Source: Trifolium pratense
Taxonomy: Eukaryota; Streptophyta; Magnoliopsida; Fabales; Fabaceae
Assembly: GCF_020283565.1 (NCBI RefSeq)
Contig: NC_060061.1
Coordinates: forward strand, 14,855,362 to 14,919,361
DNA length: 64,000 nt
Reading direction: 5' to 3'
Shown one piece after another: positions 35,061 to 47,199 of this stretch. Position 1 is the stretch's first letter, and each line of letters opens with the position of its first letter. Below the pieces are notes generated by a model, which saw nothing but the letters and a program-made list of their open reading frames with translations, was not told the DNA's origin and did not search any database. The position numbers and the translations under genes were made by a program.

Positions 35061-35750
35061 GGAACACATTAGCAAGACCCTTAAAAATTATTTCAAAATT
35101 TTGGGATTTGATTTTTTATTTTTTTTAGCTTAAAAATCTATTAATAAATAATTTGAACTCAATTTAAAAAAATTAATTAAATAACCTATTTAAAAACTTA
35201 TTTTAGTAGTGAATCTCTCACATGAGAAGTAGTAGTAAAAAGAACATAAAATAATAACAGAGATGCTAATATCATTTTATATGTCGGAGTCGAAGTTTGA
35301 CGCTCCACTTACTTATTTTAAGGACGAAATTTTGCCCCTACAACAATATTCCTAATAGCTACTACTCAGCTACCGCCTATCCATACGAGACAAAAATGAT
35401 ATATAAATTAAGAAAAATGCTAACGAGTATTTCTTAGGAACTCTTTTAAGTATTTTACTTAAAGAAATTATTTATTCTAAAAAAAAAAACATTTCAATTT
35501 TCAATGTATTAATTTCACATATTTTGATAAAAAAATTTATAAAAATTTACGATTTAAAATGCTTAAATAGTGATCGGGACACTTGTTAGCAAAATCCATA
35601 AATTAATTATGAATATATGTCATAATTTAAGTGGATGCGCGACTTCATGTTTGATTATAAATAATAATCAGTACATCACAATTCACAACAGATAACAAGG
35701 ACCATTAGGACCATCTATCCATCATCCACTTTGAGAGAAAGAAAGAAAAG

Positions 35751-36717
35751 ATGGAGGAGCTGGAGAATGTGAGGGCTGAAGCAGTGCAAATGATGGGAGT
35801 GTTCCAAGTACTACCAAAGCTTGTAGTTTTCGATCTCGATTACACTATTTGGCCTTTCTACTGGTTTGTAAATCCTACTACTCTAGTATACTATAGTAAT
35901 TTTTCTATATATGTTGTTATTACTACTGCACCAATTGAATTGAGTATATATTTAGTATCATGGTTGATGGATATGTCAGAGTTACCGTGATTTTGCAGAA
36001 ATTATAGATTGTAGTTTTTGAAAAAGTACGGTGGATTACCATCCATAATACTAAACATAGGTTGAATCTCAATTTTTCAGTGAGTGCCGCTCGAAGCACG
36101 ACACTCCTTCTCTATTTCCTCATTCCAGAGGCATCTTGACTGCACTCAAAGATCAAGGAATTCAAACTGCCATTGCTTCCAAATCACCAACTCCTCACAT
36201 TGCAACCACTTTTCTTGACAAACTCAATATCACCTCAATGTTTGCTGCCAAGGTTTGTTAATACAAATTTAACTCGACAAAATTAGTTGACGTAACCAGT
36301 AGACCGAGCTTAAGTGATTAATGAATTTCCTTTTATTCGTATATTTAATTTCTGTTTTAAATTGTTTAGGAAATATTTTACACCTCGACGCACAAAACAG
36401 AACATTTTCAGAAAATTTATTCAAGAACCGGGGTCTCCTATAACTCTATGCTCTTTTTCGATGATGATAACAATAACATACAAGAGGTATCTATATTTCT
36501 ATTTTTTATTTTTAAATTAAGTTCTTGAATTTTGTTCTTCGTGTGGAAAAGTGATTATCAATTTATGTTGTGGCAATAACAGATTCAAAAATTGGGAGTA
36601 ACGAGTATTTTGGTTAGAAATGGTGTAAATCTTGGAATATTTAGAGAAGGCCTCTCAAGATTTTCTCAAAATTGGGATGTATCAAATTCAAAGAACAAGC
36701 AGAAAAGGCGCAAGTAA
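35751..36717 (+). CDS. Magnesium-dependent phosphatase 1-like HAD phosphatase
   Basis: HAD-superfamily phosphatase of the MDP-1 type (protein tyrosine or fructosamine-6-phosphate phosphatase in animals; the plant role is little known). Four exons join in frame to 178 aa: 35751-35863, 36081-36252, 36370-36486, 36583-36717. HAD motif I is LVVFDLDYTIWPF with nucleophile Asp28 and Asp30. Motif II lies in TAIASKSPTP (about 68-77). The acidic motif IV is MLFFDDDNNNIQE with Asp126/Asp127, and a motif III lysine is likely Lys104 (THKTEHF). It is predicted cytosolic, with no transit peptide. The tail NKQKRRK is basic. The start is the first ATG in a G/A-rich leader. Flanks are transposon-rich. Confidence 0.9.
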
Positions 36718-37088
36718 TGTTCTCAGAAGCCATATTCTTCCAACTGGAGATTGGATGTCCAAATGAATTTTCTTTATGTGCATTATTTATTCGGAACCTC
36801 ATCAATATTATTCATGGATTGAAATATGTGTATTTTTTTGTGTGTGATGTGAATAAGTAAATTAAAAGGAAAATCGTATAATTTTATATAATTTTATCGT
36901 ATTTAAAAGAACCAAAAGTTTGAGACGAGTGAAGTATTGCAGCATGTATAAATATGTTTTGTGGGTTAAATTGCGTTGGGAAAATGTCAACCAGTGCTCT
37001 CATGCACTACTTAAGATAACCAAATCAATATAATAATAATAAAAAATACCAAATATAATAAAATAATTTTGGAATTTATATAGTCACT

Positions 37089-37846
37089 ATTCTATAAGAG
37101 GCGAATGCTATCATGCACTAGCCACTTAAGTCTTTCACGGTGCAAGACTAAATTTCACCCTTAGATTAAATTGTTCCTTACAATATTATAATGTCATTGC
37201 AATACATGATCTCTTTCTCACTCACTCAATTCTTCCCGTCACCTCCAAATTATTCTCGTCACCGCTGTGCCACCCAAAACAGTTCACCGCGGTCGTGAGA
37301 GTATCAGCGCCGTCATGCAAATACCAACCATCACCAACACTAGACCACAATCGTGGATGATGGGTGTTCAAGCCATGGCCAATACTATCAAAGCTTGCGG
37401 TCGTCGAAAATGCAGCGATTAAACATCTAAAGTTCTTCCATCATAAAATAAATTGTTGTATTTCGTAAAAGAGATGGCAAGCAACGCAGATCTGATTTTT
37501 TTTCTTCAAAAATGGCCAATAGAGCTCCGATGACAATGGTGGTGGTTCAACAATCTATTTAATGTAAGAGATAAAGCTTGATAAGGAGAGAAAATTGGTA
37601 GTGGTGAGTGGTGAGTGGTGAGTGGTGACTCATCAATTGGTGGTCAAACGGTGGTGGAGAGTGGTCGGAAAATGTGGGGTGTGGTGACACGTGGGTCTGT
37701 GTTGTGAACAAGAAGATGAGACATGTGTGTGTATTGAAGTCATACCGTAAGATCACGTGGTACTACTCAATCCAATGATAATAAATGGTTATGCACCATA
37801 CAAGACTTGTAAGACTTGTGCATAATAGCCAAAGCCTCTATAAGAT
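37089..37846. mobile_element. Inverted-repeat transposon with GAGGC ends
   Basis: Left TATAAGAGGCGAATGCTATC and right AATAGCCAAAGCCTCTATAA are inverted, and the repeat continues through ATGCAC. TATAA borders both ends as a possible target duplication. The interior at about 37250-37700 is unusually G+C rich but carries no supported reading frame. Confidence 0.6.
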
Positions 37847-37924
37847 ATTAAAACGGTTATTTTCAATATAAAATTTACCTTTTTAATTCTTTAACTAATA
37901 CTCCAAATAATTTGTTAAAAAATA

Positions 37925-38049
37925 CTCCCTCCATCCCAAAATATAGGCAAAAATGGGTCAACAAAAGTGAATGTATCTGAACTAAATTTTAAACCAAATC
38001 CATCAACTTTTGTTGACAACTTTTTGCTTATATTTTGGAACGGAGGGAG
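37925..38049. mobile_element. Stowaway-like MITE
   Basis: 125-bp element with ends CTCCCTCCATCCCAAAATAT and its complement ending GGAGGGAG. A TA dinucleotide lies on each side, as in Tc1/mariner-derived MITEs. Confidence 0.85.
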
Positions 38050-38335
38050 TAAGAAATAACACCTTAGAGACTAGCATTGAAAACTTTTTGGCCCCAAAAT
38101 TTTGGGACGGTTTCTTAATTGGAAAATGATAAAAGGTACGAATTAGTCAAAACAAGAAATATAAGAAGGCTTATTTTCATGAACACATGCCCCCTTGATT
38201 TCCACCAAATAAGGAAACAAAAGCTTCTTCACTAATTAAAAATTGACACACCATGTTTCTTGCAATTCTTGCCTTTGACTACTCGTACCATTTAGCATTT
38301 CTGTTCTTAATTTGTTACTCCGCGCACAAACACTC

Positions 38336-38672
38336 TGGGGGTGTTTGTTTCAAGGTTAGGAATAATATTCCTGGAAATATATGGGTTGGAATAAATATAC
38401 TCATGTTTGTTACAAGGTTGACATGAAATTATTCCTGGATATGAAGTTTCATCGGAATAAAATAACTTCCAATAACTTCTCTTATTCCCATGATTTTATT
38501 CCCAAGGAAATGGGTGGGAAAGAAAAGTTCCCATGAAAATGGGAATACATTTTAAATAACTTCCAATAACTTCTCTTTTACCCACTTTTATCAGTAATTC
38601 CTAGGAATGTAGTTAATATGAACCAAACATATTTTTTTTAAAATACCTGGGAATAAAGTTCCAAACGTCCCC
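38336..38672. mobile_element. MITE with GGGG-GTTTG ends
   Basis: Left GGGGGTGTTTGTTTCAAGG pairs imperfectly with right TTCCAAACGTCCCC. The interior repeats 'ggaataa' and 'attcctggaa' motifs. Target duplication is unclear. Confidence 0.5.
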
Positions 38673-39762
38673 TCTTTCTTTCTTTTTTTTTTATACGAAA
38701 CAAACAATTATTAATTCAAAACTTAAATGTATTAGCAAAATAAACCTTCTAAATTAATAGTATGAAAGAGAACAAGGAAAATAAAATTTATTACATTTCA
38801 GAATCCTAGAAGAAAACCTTCTACGATTAAACTAGAAACAAAACTAAACAGTTGTCAACATTCGAAGATACCATAAATATTCTTTGGCTGTGACTTGAAT
38901 ATTTGGATGAAAAGTCCATCAATTTGTTCAAGATATGAGTCTATCTGACAATTATGTTTTTTTATTCCCTTTGCTTTTGTAACAACTTTATTTTCTTTTT
39001 AGACACACCTTATGTGTAGAAAATTTTAATATATTATTTGACTTCTTATGTTTCGTAAAAATAATAAAAAAAAACTATTTACCAAAAAAAATCTAATTAA
39101 TGAGTGCCCCAAACATTTTTTAAGTATTTTATTTAAAAATATTATTTATTCAATTATTCAAAAGTTTTAATTTTTAATATATAAACTTCACACATTTACG
39201 TAACAAATTCATAAAATATATTATCTTAAATGCTTAAAGAGCGACGAAACACTCGTTAGCAAAATAAAAAATGTTACTCCCTCCATTTTTATATTGTCTA
39301 TTTACGTCGGATTTAGTGTTCCTATTTAATTATCAATTTGGTATTTTAAGGATATGTTTTGTCAATTGTATCATTTGTGAATTACTCTTGTCTTTTTCAA
39401 TAAATCTAATTAATGCTATATATTTAGAAAACTAAAGTTTTTTTTTTTAAATTTTTTTGGTACATAACATATTAAATTTTGTTTTTTTTATATAATATAT
39501 TAAATTTATTGAAGAAAAGAAAGTGCGTGAAAAAATTAGGAATTTATTGGTTGATTAAAATTAAGGTATAATATAAAAATAAAATGATAAAATGGGTTCA
39601 CGTGCGAAAGAAAACAAACCCATGAACTCATCGTCATCATAAATAAATCATAAATAAACAAATCATCATCATCATCATCATCATCATCACGATTCACGGC
39701 GAAGAAGAAGAAGAAGAGTATTCCAACCAACTGCTATTCTCGTAGATTGGATAACGAGTGAG

Positions 39763-42700
39763 ATGGAAAAGTCCCAAAACGGAGAACATAACGATGATGC
39801 TTCTTCTATTTGTGGCTATGATTCCCTTCATCATCTTCTCAAGGATAATCTCAAACCCCATCATTTTCAGGTCATTATTCACTCATCATGCTATATCACT
39901 ATCTATTGTTGAACTTGTTATCAATTCATACATAATAATAGTAATTTTCAACGGATTTGTTCATATATGCTGAATTCATCATTCTTCTATATATATTACG
40001 TACTTTTTCAAGTGCTCTTTTTGAGTTTGACTTTCCTGGATTATGTTATTTATCATCATGTGAAATTTTGTATAGTGATGTGATGTCATGTTTTGTGACT
40101 CTCTTCGAAATGGACTTGAATGTCTTTGTCATACACCCTTACTTGCCTAGAGATCGGAGATGCTGAAAGGTGGAGTTGATGATCCTCGTGTTTGCAGGTA
40201 CCTCCACGAGATCATCAACTCCACCTTTTGGCCATCCGGTACATGCAAACACTCCAACACACAAGTTAGTAAGAGTTTAGGAGTGTGAAAGGTAGAATGA
40301 GCATCACATACTTTGTTATTTTCTTCTTTTTCTGAGGGTGGCCATCCTTTAGCTCAAGGTGAACTAAAGGATTGGACCTTGTCCTAGTCCGAAACAGGAA
40401 TCAAACTTTTTTAACAAGTTTTTAGATATTAATATGGGGATTTTTCATTTCTAAATAATCCAAGGACATTATTTTTAGCTATGCATTTGTAGTAGCATCT
40501 GAACAATTGGGTGATTTCATTTCATCTTTCTTTTCAAATTTTGCTTCCTTGAGATACACATGTTATTACTTTTGAATATTATTCAATCTTCATGGAAAGT
40601 GGATTGTAAATATTCCTTCTAAAATTGGTTTAATTACATTGTTGCAGGAAGTCAATCGTTTACTTACCGGGCTCAATTGTGGAAAAGCACTGGAAACAAT
40701 TGCTCTCCCAGATTCTGCTACTGCTCTCTCTGTGGAACACGGATTTGACATCCAGGTATCAATACAATTCACTTTTTCCCAAATGATATCTCAAGATTAA
40801 AGATAGACTATTAATTTGGTTGTATTTATTCCTTGAAATGATGGAGTGTATGATGGATTTTTTTATTTATTTTTTATACATAAATTATGAAAAGTATGCT
40901 TCTAAAACAATTGTATACATAAATCGCGAATATCTGCTGCTGCTTTTTAAGCCATGGATCAAAGTGAATTACACAGTTATTTATTTGTTTCCATCAATGT
41001 TCAACAGAAAGTGAAATCACTTGGTTTAAGATAAACAGTTGCTTTTATATGTATATTGCAAAGTGCAAACTCTCTGATTTGAGTTGGCAGGAGCGTAATA
41101 TATATGGAAAGAATGGGTGTATGTATAGGGATGATTATAGCAAAATGTGAAAACTCAAAACTCGCTTTCGCTTCTCCTTCATCTAATTTTCACTCTTGCC
41201 TAACCAGGGGAACAATTTTTCTTTCTTTTTCTTGTATGGTTGTTGTCTGTCAAATTATTGTTGGAATCTATTAGCTCTTATTGGTTAAACGAGACGGTAC
41301 AACAGTTTTTTTCCACAGCATTGAAAATTATGTTATTTAGGCTTATATAATTTTAACTTATTTCTTTCAGGCTTTCCACTTTCATGCTGATAAAGAAGTA
41401 TTAAGGGAACCTCGAGTTGTCAGGGTTGGTTTGATTCAGAACTCTATAGCCATCCCAACAACTTCTCACATTGTGGACCAAAAGAAGGCTATTTTTGAGA
41501 AACTAAAGCCAATCATTGATGCTGCCGGTTCATCGGGGGTCAACATATTATGCTTGCAAGTAGGTTGCATGCAATTGAGCATTTGTTGATTTCTTGTTTC
41601 TATCAGAAAATTTATAGTATTTGTTTGTATATAATTCACTTGTAGGAAGCATGGATGATGCCATTTGCCTTTTGTACACGAGAGAAGAGGTGGTGTGAGT
41701 TTGCAGAACCTGTTGATGGAGAGTCAACTAAATTTTTGCAAAGCTTTGCGTTGAAGTATAACATGGTGATTATAAGCCCGATTCTTGAGAGGGATATTAA
41801 CCATGGAGAAGTTATTTGGAACACTGTCGTTGTAATTGGGAATCACGGCAATATAATTGGAATACACAGGAAGGTAACTTTCCTAAATTTTCTACTTCTG
41901 CTTCTAATGCAGAAGTACTTCTTTCAGCTATCTAATGAACACACATTTCGCAGAACCATATACCAAGAGTTGGAGACTTCAATGAGAGCACATATTATGT
42001 GGAAGGAAATACTGGTCACCCTGTATTTGAAACAGCATTTGGAAAGATTGCCATTAATATATGTTATGGTAGGCACCATCCTTTAAATTGGTTAGCTTTT
42101 GGGTTGAATGGTGCAGAAATTGTTTTCAACCCTTCTGCCACTGTTGGTGAACTTAGCGAACCAATGTGGCCAATAGAGGTTAGTTGTTTTATATTGATGG
42201 AAGAGACATGTTAGACTCCTTTCTACTAATTTCATAATGTTTACAACTTCTACTAATTTCATAATGTTTACAACATATTATTTGATGCTAATACCTATAG
42301 GTAATATTCAGCAGGAAACTAGTTCATAAATGGCCAAAAAATTAGAAAATCGGCGTGCATTAATCTTCCCGTTTAACCTGCACAAGTAGTGACTAATTTT
42401 AAATGCAAAAACTGTAGATTTTACACTTGTAGGACATCTGCGTATTCATACATGGCTTAAATTGTTTTTTCAGGCACGTAATGCTGCAATAGCAAATAGT
42501 TACTACGTTGCTTCAATCAACCGTGTCGGGACTGAGACATTCCCCAATCCGTTTACTTCTGGTGATGGCAAGCCAGCACATGCAGATTTTGGGCATTTTT
42601 ATGGATCAAGTTATATTTCTGCACCAGATGCATCCTGCACACCGTCTTTATCACGTAACAGGGACGGCTTATTAGTAACAGACATGGATCTTAACTTGTG

Positions 42701-42836
42701 CAGGCAATATAAAGACAAATGGGGTTTCAGAATGACTGCACGATACGAGTTGTATGCAGAGACACTTGCTCAGTATGTGAAACCAGAATTTGAGCCTCAG
42801 GTCATCCGTGACCCCTTACTTCATAAGAGATCCTAA
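39763..42836 (+). CDS. PYD3: Beta-ureidopropionase (N-carbamoyl-beta-alanine amidohydrolase)
   Basis: Third enzyme of uracil/thymine breakdown: N-carbamoyl-beta-alanine to beta-alanine, CO2 and ammonia, in the cytosol. Six exons join in frame to 406 aa (Arabidopsis PYD3 is about 408): 39763-39870, 40648-40755, 41371-41559, 41646-41873, 41954-42178, 42474-42836. The nitrilase-fold domain starts near residue 90 ([15 protein letters not shown]). The catalytic triad expected from the family is visible: Glu136 in [12 protein letters not shown], Lys211 in [13 protein letters not shown], Cys248 in [13 protein letters not shown]. The C-terminal [20 protein letters not shown] and LDLNLC-type region are conserved. 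A near-identical but broken copy follows about 2.5 kb downstream in the same orientation. A short perfect hairpin lies in intron 1. Confidence 0.96.
40166..40228. other. Short strong hairpin in PYD3 intron 1
   Basis: Arms 40166-40190 and 40205-40228 pair over 24 bp with one bulged base (AAAGGTGGAGTTGATGAT against its complement) around a 14-nt loop. Weaker pairing continues outward. This is far better than expected by chance. It is not a known miRNA that I recognise. Confidence 0.7.
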
Positions 42837-43159
42837 TAACCTGTGCTAGAAAGTGTTAATATGTTTTCTGTGTGGGATATTATGTATTATGTTCAAAAGA
42901 AACAGCTTCAAATGAAGTTTCCATTATTCAGCTCTCAGTACTGTCAAGAACAAGGAAAATCACTTTTTTTATTTTTTTCCCTTTTCTAAAATGAACTAAT
43001 TCAATTATACATAAATAAAATGAATCTGAAGTTACTTTCCCTTCTTTTAATTGTTAAGGTGTGTTCAAGTTCATATGCATCGTAGCATTTCATATTTCTT
43101 TATTCATTTATCCATTCTCGTTGTTTATTGGAAGAGGGGTCCTCATGACATGTACCATC

Positions 43160-44500
43160 ATTTCTAGTGTCTCGTTTCAGACGTTTGTTTGAGGTGTTGT
43201 TTGCACTCGTTTCAGACGTTTGTTTGAGCTAGTTGTTGATATGTGTGCCAATGGCAGAGATGTGTATAGGCAGGTTGATCCGTTGGGGGATCAGTGGGGT
43301 AGGGTGGAGGTGGAGGAGGCTCTTTGCTTGGGAGGAGGAGTTGGTGGAGTAGTGTTGTTCTTTATCGGAAAATTGTTATTTGCAGGTCAATGTTGCTGAT
43401 AAGCGATCTCAGAAACTTGATTCTGATGTTGGTTACACTGTTAGAGGAGTTTATCGGCTTTTGACTCGAGCTAGGGGTGCTCAAATCCAAACCAATCCAA
43501 TTAAAAACCGAAAACCGATCCAAAAAAACCGAAAACCGCAAAAAACCGAATAATTTTGGATGCATTTGGATGCCCTTTTGTAAAAACCGTTGGATCGGAT
43601 CGGATTTTGGATTGATTTCTCAAAACCAATCCAAACCGAACCAAACCGCATACATATATTTTAATACTTTTTTTTGACTTAACATATATTTTAATACTTA
43701 TTTTTCTTTTTATTAGTATGATATATTACATTAACCTATTATATATTGGTTTTAAATTATTTTATATATTTTATAGTTACTCCAAATCAATATACAATCC
43801 CATGTTAAAACTCGATTGTCATAACGGCAACAATCATAAAATTTTTATTGGTTCTTTTTCTTTTCCATAATAATACTCTTCGATTTTTTTTTGCAATCCT
43901 GAAAATATGGCTTTCTAAACCGTCCACCAAGTATTCTATATATATAATTTTTTCAGTATATGTTTTAAATCTAGCTATATAATCAGTTGTCTGCTTAATT
44001 TTATTTTCTAATAGTTTCAGATAAAATATATTTTTTATATTACAAGTATTTATGTATTGTTTATTTAAAAACCGAATAAAACCGAACTAACCGAACCGAA
44101 GTAAACTACATAAAATTGGATTGGATTGGATCGGATATTTTTCTTAGTCATCCAAAAACCGAACCAAACCGCATGCTATTTTTTCTTTGGATCGGATGAC
44201 TTTTTGCCTCATAACCGATCCAAACCGAACCGCGAACACCCCTAACTCGAGCAATGCCAGTGGAAACCATGCCTTGTAAGAAGCTTATTTGGAACAAAGT
44301 TGTCCTGCTTGCTTGGATGCTTTTCCTTAACAAGATTCCGACGAAGGATAATTTGGCAAGGAGAGGTATCTTAAACTCTGCTTCTCTTATGCTCATGTGG
44401 TTGTGGGTGGGAAAAAAGGAGAGCATTTCTCATCCTTTTTTTATGGTGATTTTTTTGGTCATCTTTGGTTTCGTTTTTTTTTTTTTTTTTATAAGCAATG
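43160..44500 (+). pseudogene. LINE retrotransposon fragment (zf-RVT region), split by a hAT element
   Basis: Translated pieces carry LINE C-terminal (zf-RVT) wording: GYTVRGVYRLLTRA before the insertion and KKLIWNKVVLLAWMLFLNKI, PTKDNLARRGI after it. Removing the inserted element and one copy of its 8-bp duplication restores a continuous frame through LLTRAMPVETMP. Upstream sequence is frameshifted and there is no intact reverse transcriptase. Confidence 0.75.
43472..44244. mobile_element. Non-autonomous hAT element with 8-bp target duplication
   Basis: 773 bp, starting TAGGGGTGCTC and ending GAACACCCCTA. ACTCGAGC is duplicated at 43464-43471 and 44245-44252. Subterminal sequence is rich in AACCGAACC/GGTTCGG-type repeats on both sides, many inverted. 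No transposase. It is nested in the LINE fragment and itself holds a poly(T) micro-insertion (43670-43681). Confidence 0.88.
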
Positions 44501-45681
44501 TTAGTTGTTAGTATATTACAATGTTATGTTAGTTTTTCTCTTTGCCAGGACTTACCTGGACCTCCAACTTCTTAACCCTTAGTATATTACAATATTATGT
44601 TTTTTTTTTTCGTGATTTTAGTTGGTTGGGAATTTCTTAATGTTTTTCTGTCATATGGGATATGCACGCGCTTCAGTTATGAGGTTCTCATTTATTTAGG
44701 AAGATGGTCGCGGTTGTTTTCAAGTTATTTGGATCATTTGAAAGAATTTTATTTGTGAAGGATTTTTAAGCAAAATCACTTGTCTCACATTCAACTATTG
44801 GACAAGATTAAGCTTATGGTGGTGGTGGCTCAAGGCCAAAAAAAAACTAAATATTCTTATCGACAAAGTTCTTAGTGGTCTAAAACTTCCACCATTATTG
44901 AATATATTCCACCTCTTGAGACCTCCTTCCTTTCTTTTCCACGCTGCCTTCTTCGACGAAACTTCCTTAATAAAAGAGAAAATTTATTTTTTAGATACAT
45001 TGAGTAACTAATGTATATGCCTTATTAAAATTGAAAAATAAGCACACATTATTAAAATTGCTACTCCACATCCTTTATGTGTACTTTTTCCAAATCACTA
45101 TTAGTCTTGGTCTACAGTCTACTACACGATATATTTCCATTGCAATGACCTTTTACTAATTACTTGGCTAGCAATTCTACATCAAATCAAATACTACACG
45201 CAACATAATAAACTACGATTTAAATGAGAAAATGGAATTACAAAGAAAAAACAAAACATGAATTCATCATTATAAATAAGGGCATTCAAACTGCCACTCT
45301 TACAAACTGTCTCAAAATGGAGTTGGAGAAGTCCCAAAATGGAGGAGAGAATGAATTACTCAACCTCTCTGAGGATAATTCTATCTGTGGCTATGATTCC
45401 CTTCACCATCTTCTCAAGGATAATCTCAAACCACATCACTTCCAGGTCATTATATTCTCAAACCAATTTTTATTATACTCTAAACTCAAACCCATTTATA
45501 ATTTATTCATTTTGTTGACATGCTAAAATATTGATCAATCTTTTTTATTTCTTTCAAGTGCTCTTTTGACTTTCCTTGGTTATGTTATTCATCATCATGT
45601 GAAATTTTGTATAGTGAAGTCAAGTGTTGATACACAAATTTGACATCAAATTTTGAGACCAAATTATATGATTAACACAAT

Positions 45682-46170
45682 TTAGTTAAATACGTTTTTT
45701 GTCCATATAGTTTCCCATAATTTTCATTTTAGTCTCTGAAGATTTTTTTCATATTTTTTAGTCCCTGAAGTTTTTTCCGTCAATGTTTATAGTCCATACT
45801 TTTCATTCAACTAGTGTATGCTTTCACATTTTTGAATGATTTTTTGTATTCATGTTTATAATATTATAAGAACATCTCCGATAAAAATTTAGAATTTTTT
45901 AACATAAGATGAATTATTTATGAATTTTTATGTGCAAAAAACTAATAAATTCATATTTAATTCATCTTTTGTTAAAAATATTTAAACTTTTGTAACAGAG
46001 ATTCATATAATGTACTAAACATATTTCAAATGGTATGCACGAGTTAAATGAAAAGTATGGACTAAAACCATTGAAGGAAAAAACTTCATGACTAAAAAGT
46101 GTGAAAAAAATCTTCAGAGACTAAAATAATAATTCTGAGAAACTATAGGAACCAAAAACATATTTAAGCC
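45682..46170. mobile_element. GTTAAATA-type inverted-repeat element in PYD3-copy intron 1
   Basis: The left end AGTTAAATACGTTTTTTGTC and right end ACCAAAAACATATTTAAGCC are inverted. The arms carry 'tagtccctgaag' phrases, and the family is shared with 34765-35060. No clear target duplication. It accounts for much of intron 1's extra length in the second PYD3 copy. Confidence 0.7.
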
Positions 46171-46856
46171 TTAGTAAATTGTTGCTCGATCTCGCTAATC
46201 ATCAACTAAACACAATTTATCACAAATGAGTATATAGTTAATGAACCGTGACATCTTGTTATTTTCATTAACCACTTACTGAACTACGTTAATTGTACAC
46301 ATTCAAACTACTTTAGCCATCTAATTTATTGTTAAAATTAATGTCAAAATTGTGTCAAAATATATAATTTCTCTATTCACTTTGCCCTGTCCTTAATTAC
46401 CAATTGTTTTTCTAAAAGAGTGTGGTTGGATAGGTGGTTTTTGAGGGAATTTAAATTCTTTTTTGTAAATTTTATTGTTTGGATAATTAATTTGAAATAA
46501 AAAATTTAAATGATAAAAATTTATGAATTATATTTTGTCAAAGCTAAATTTATGAAATTTTCAATAACACTTAAAACTAACATAATCACTAAGGTGGAGG
46601 TCTCGGGTTCGATCCTAAAAACAAACAATCACTAACTAACATATCTTCATGTTCTTGCAGGAAGTCAATCGTTTGCTTACTGGCCTTAATTGTGGAAAAG
46701 AACTTGAAGCCATTGCTCTACCAGAATCTACAACATCTCTCTCTGCCACACATGGTTTTGACCTCCAGGTATCATGGATTAATTTGGTTGTGTTGCTTCC
46801 TTAAACCGACAGAGTATATGTCGGATATTTTGTCTGGTTGAAACTTATCTGTTAGT

Positions 46857-47199
46857 TGTTAAGAAATTCCACATCGGTTGAGAGATGACATGACTAAGTG
46901 TTTATAACTAGAGGCAATCCTCACGTTACAAGCCGGTTTTGTAAGGATGAGTTAGACCCAATACTCAATTCTAAGATGGTATCAGAGCCTCTCCAAGATC
47001 CGTTGGGCCACCCGATATCGGGCCACCTACCATTTATATCCGCGTACCAAGCCCAGTAGCGCTGGACGCGAGGGAGTGTGTTAAGAAGTCCCACATCGGT
47101 TGAGAGATGACCTGACTAAGTGTTTATAAACTAGAGGCAATCCTCACCTTACAAGCCGATTTTGTAAGGATGAGTTAGACCCAATTCTCAATTCTAAGA
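46857..47199 (+). mobile_element. TRIM (miniature LTR retroelement) with intact primer-binding site
   Basis: Direct terminal repeats of 120-121 bp (46857-46976 and 47079-47199) begin TGTTAAGAA and end TTCTAAGA. Right after the first repeat is TGGTATCAGAGC (46977-46988), the primer-binding site for initiator methionine tRNA. Right before the second is a purine tract GCGAGGGAGTG (47068-47078). The internal part is only about 100 bp and noncoding. No clear 5-bp target duplication was found. It lies in intron 2 of the second PYD3 copy. Confidence 0.9.

Larger units (their letters stand above)
36718..39762. other. Transposon-rich gap between MDP1-like and PYD3 genes
   Basis: Holds an inverted-repeat element (37089-37846), a Stowaway MITE (37925-38049), a GTTTGTTTC-type MITE (38336-38672), a diverged GTGCCCC-type MITE (39093-39272) and a lone Stowaway-like left end (TACTCCCTCCATTTTT at 39273). 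An ATC microsatellite (39663-39689) and a GAA run (39701-39717) fall in the PYD3 leader. No gene. Confidence 0.6.
42837..45316. other. Gap between the two PYD3 copies
   Basis: After the PYD3 3'UTR comes a LINE fragment split by a hAT element (43160-44480), then A/T-rich DNA that becomes the leader of the second PYD3 copy. No other gene. Confidence 0.6.

Noticed and set aside
41655..42086. 143-aa open frame in the PYD3 region
   Set aside because: PYD3 exon 4 read through its intron and out of frame into exon 5; the spliced model restores the conserved protein.
45224..45316. Upstream in-frame ATG for the second PYD3 copy
   Set aside because: It would add 31 residues with no match to the first copy or the family; the ATG at 45317 aligns with the paralogue's start.
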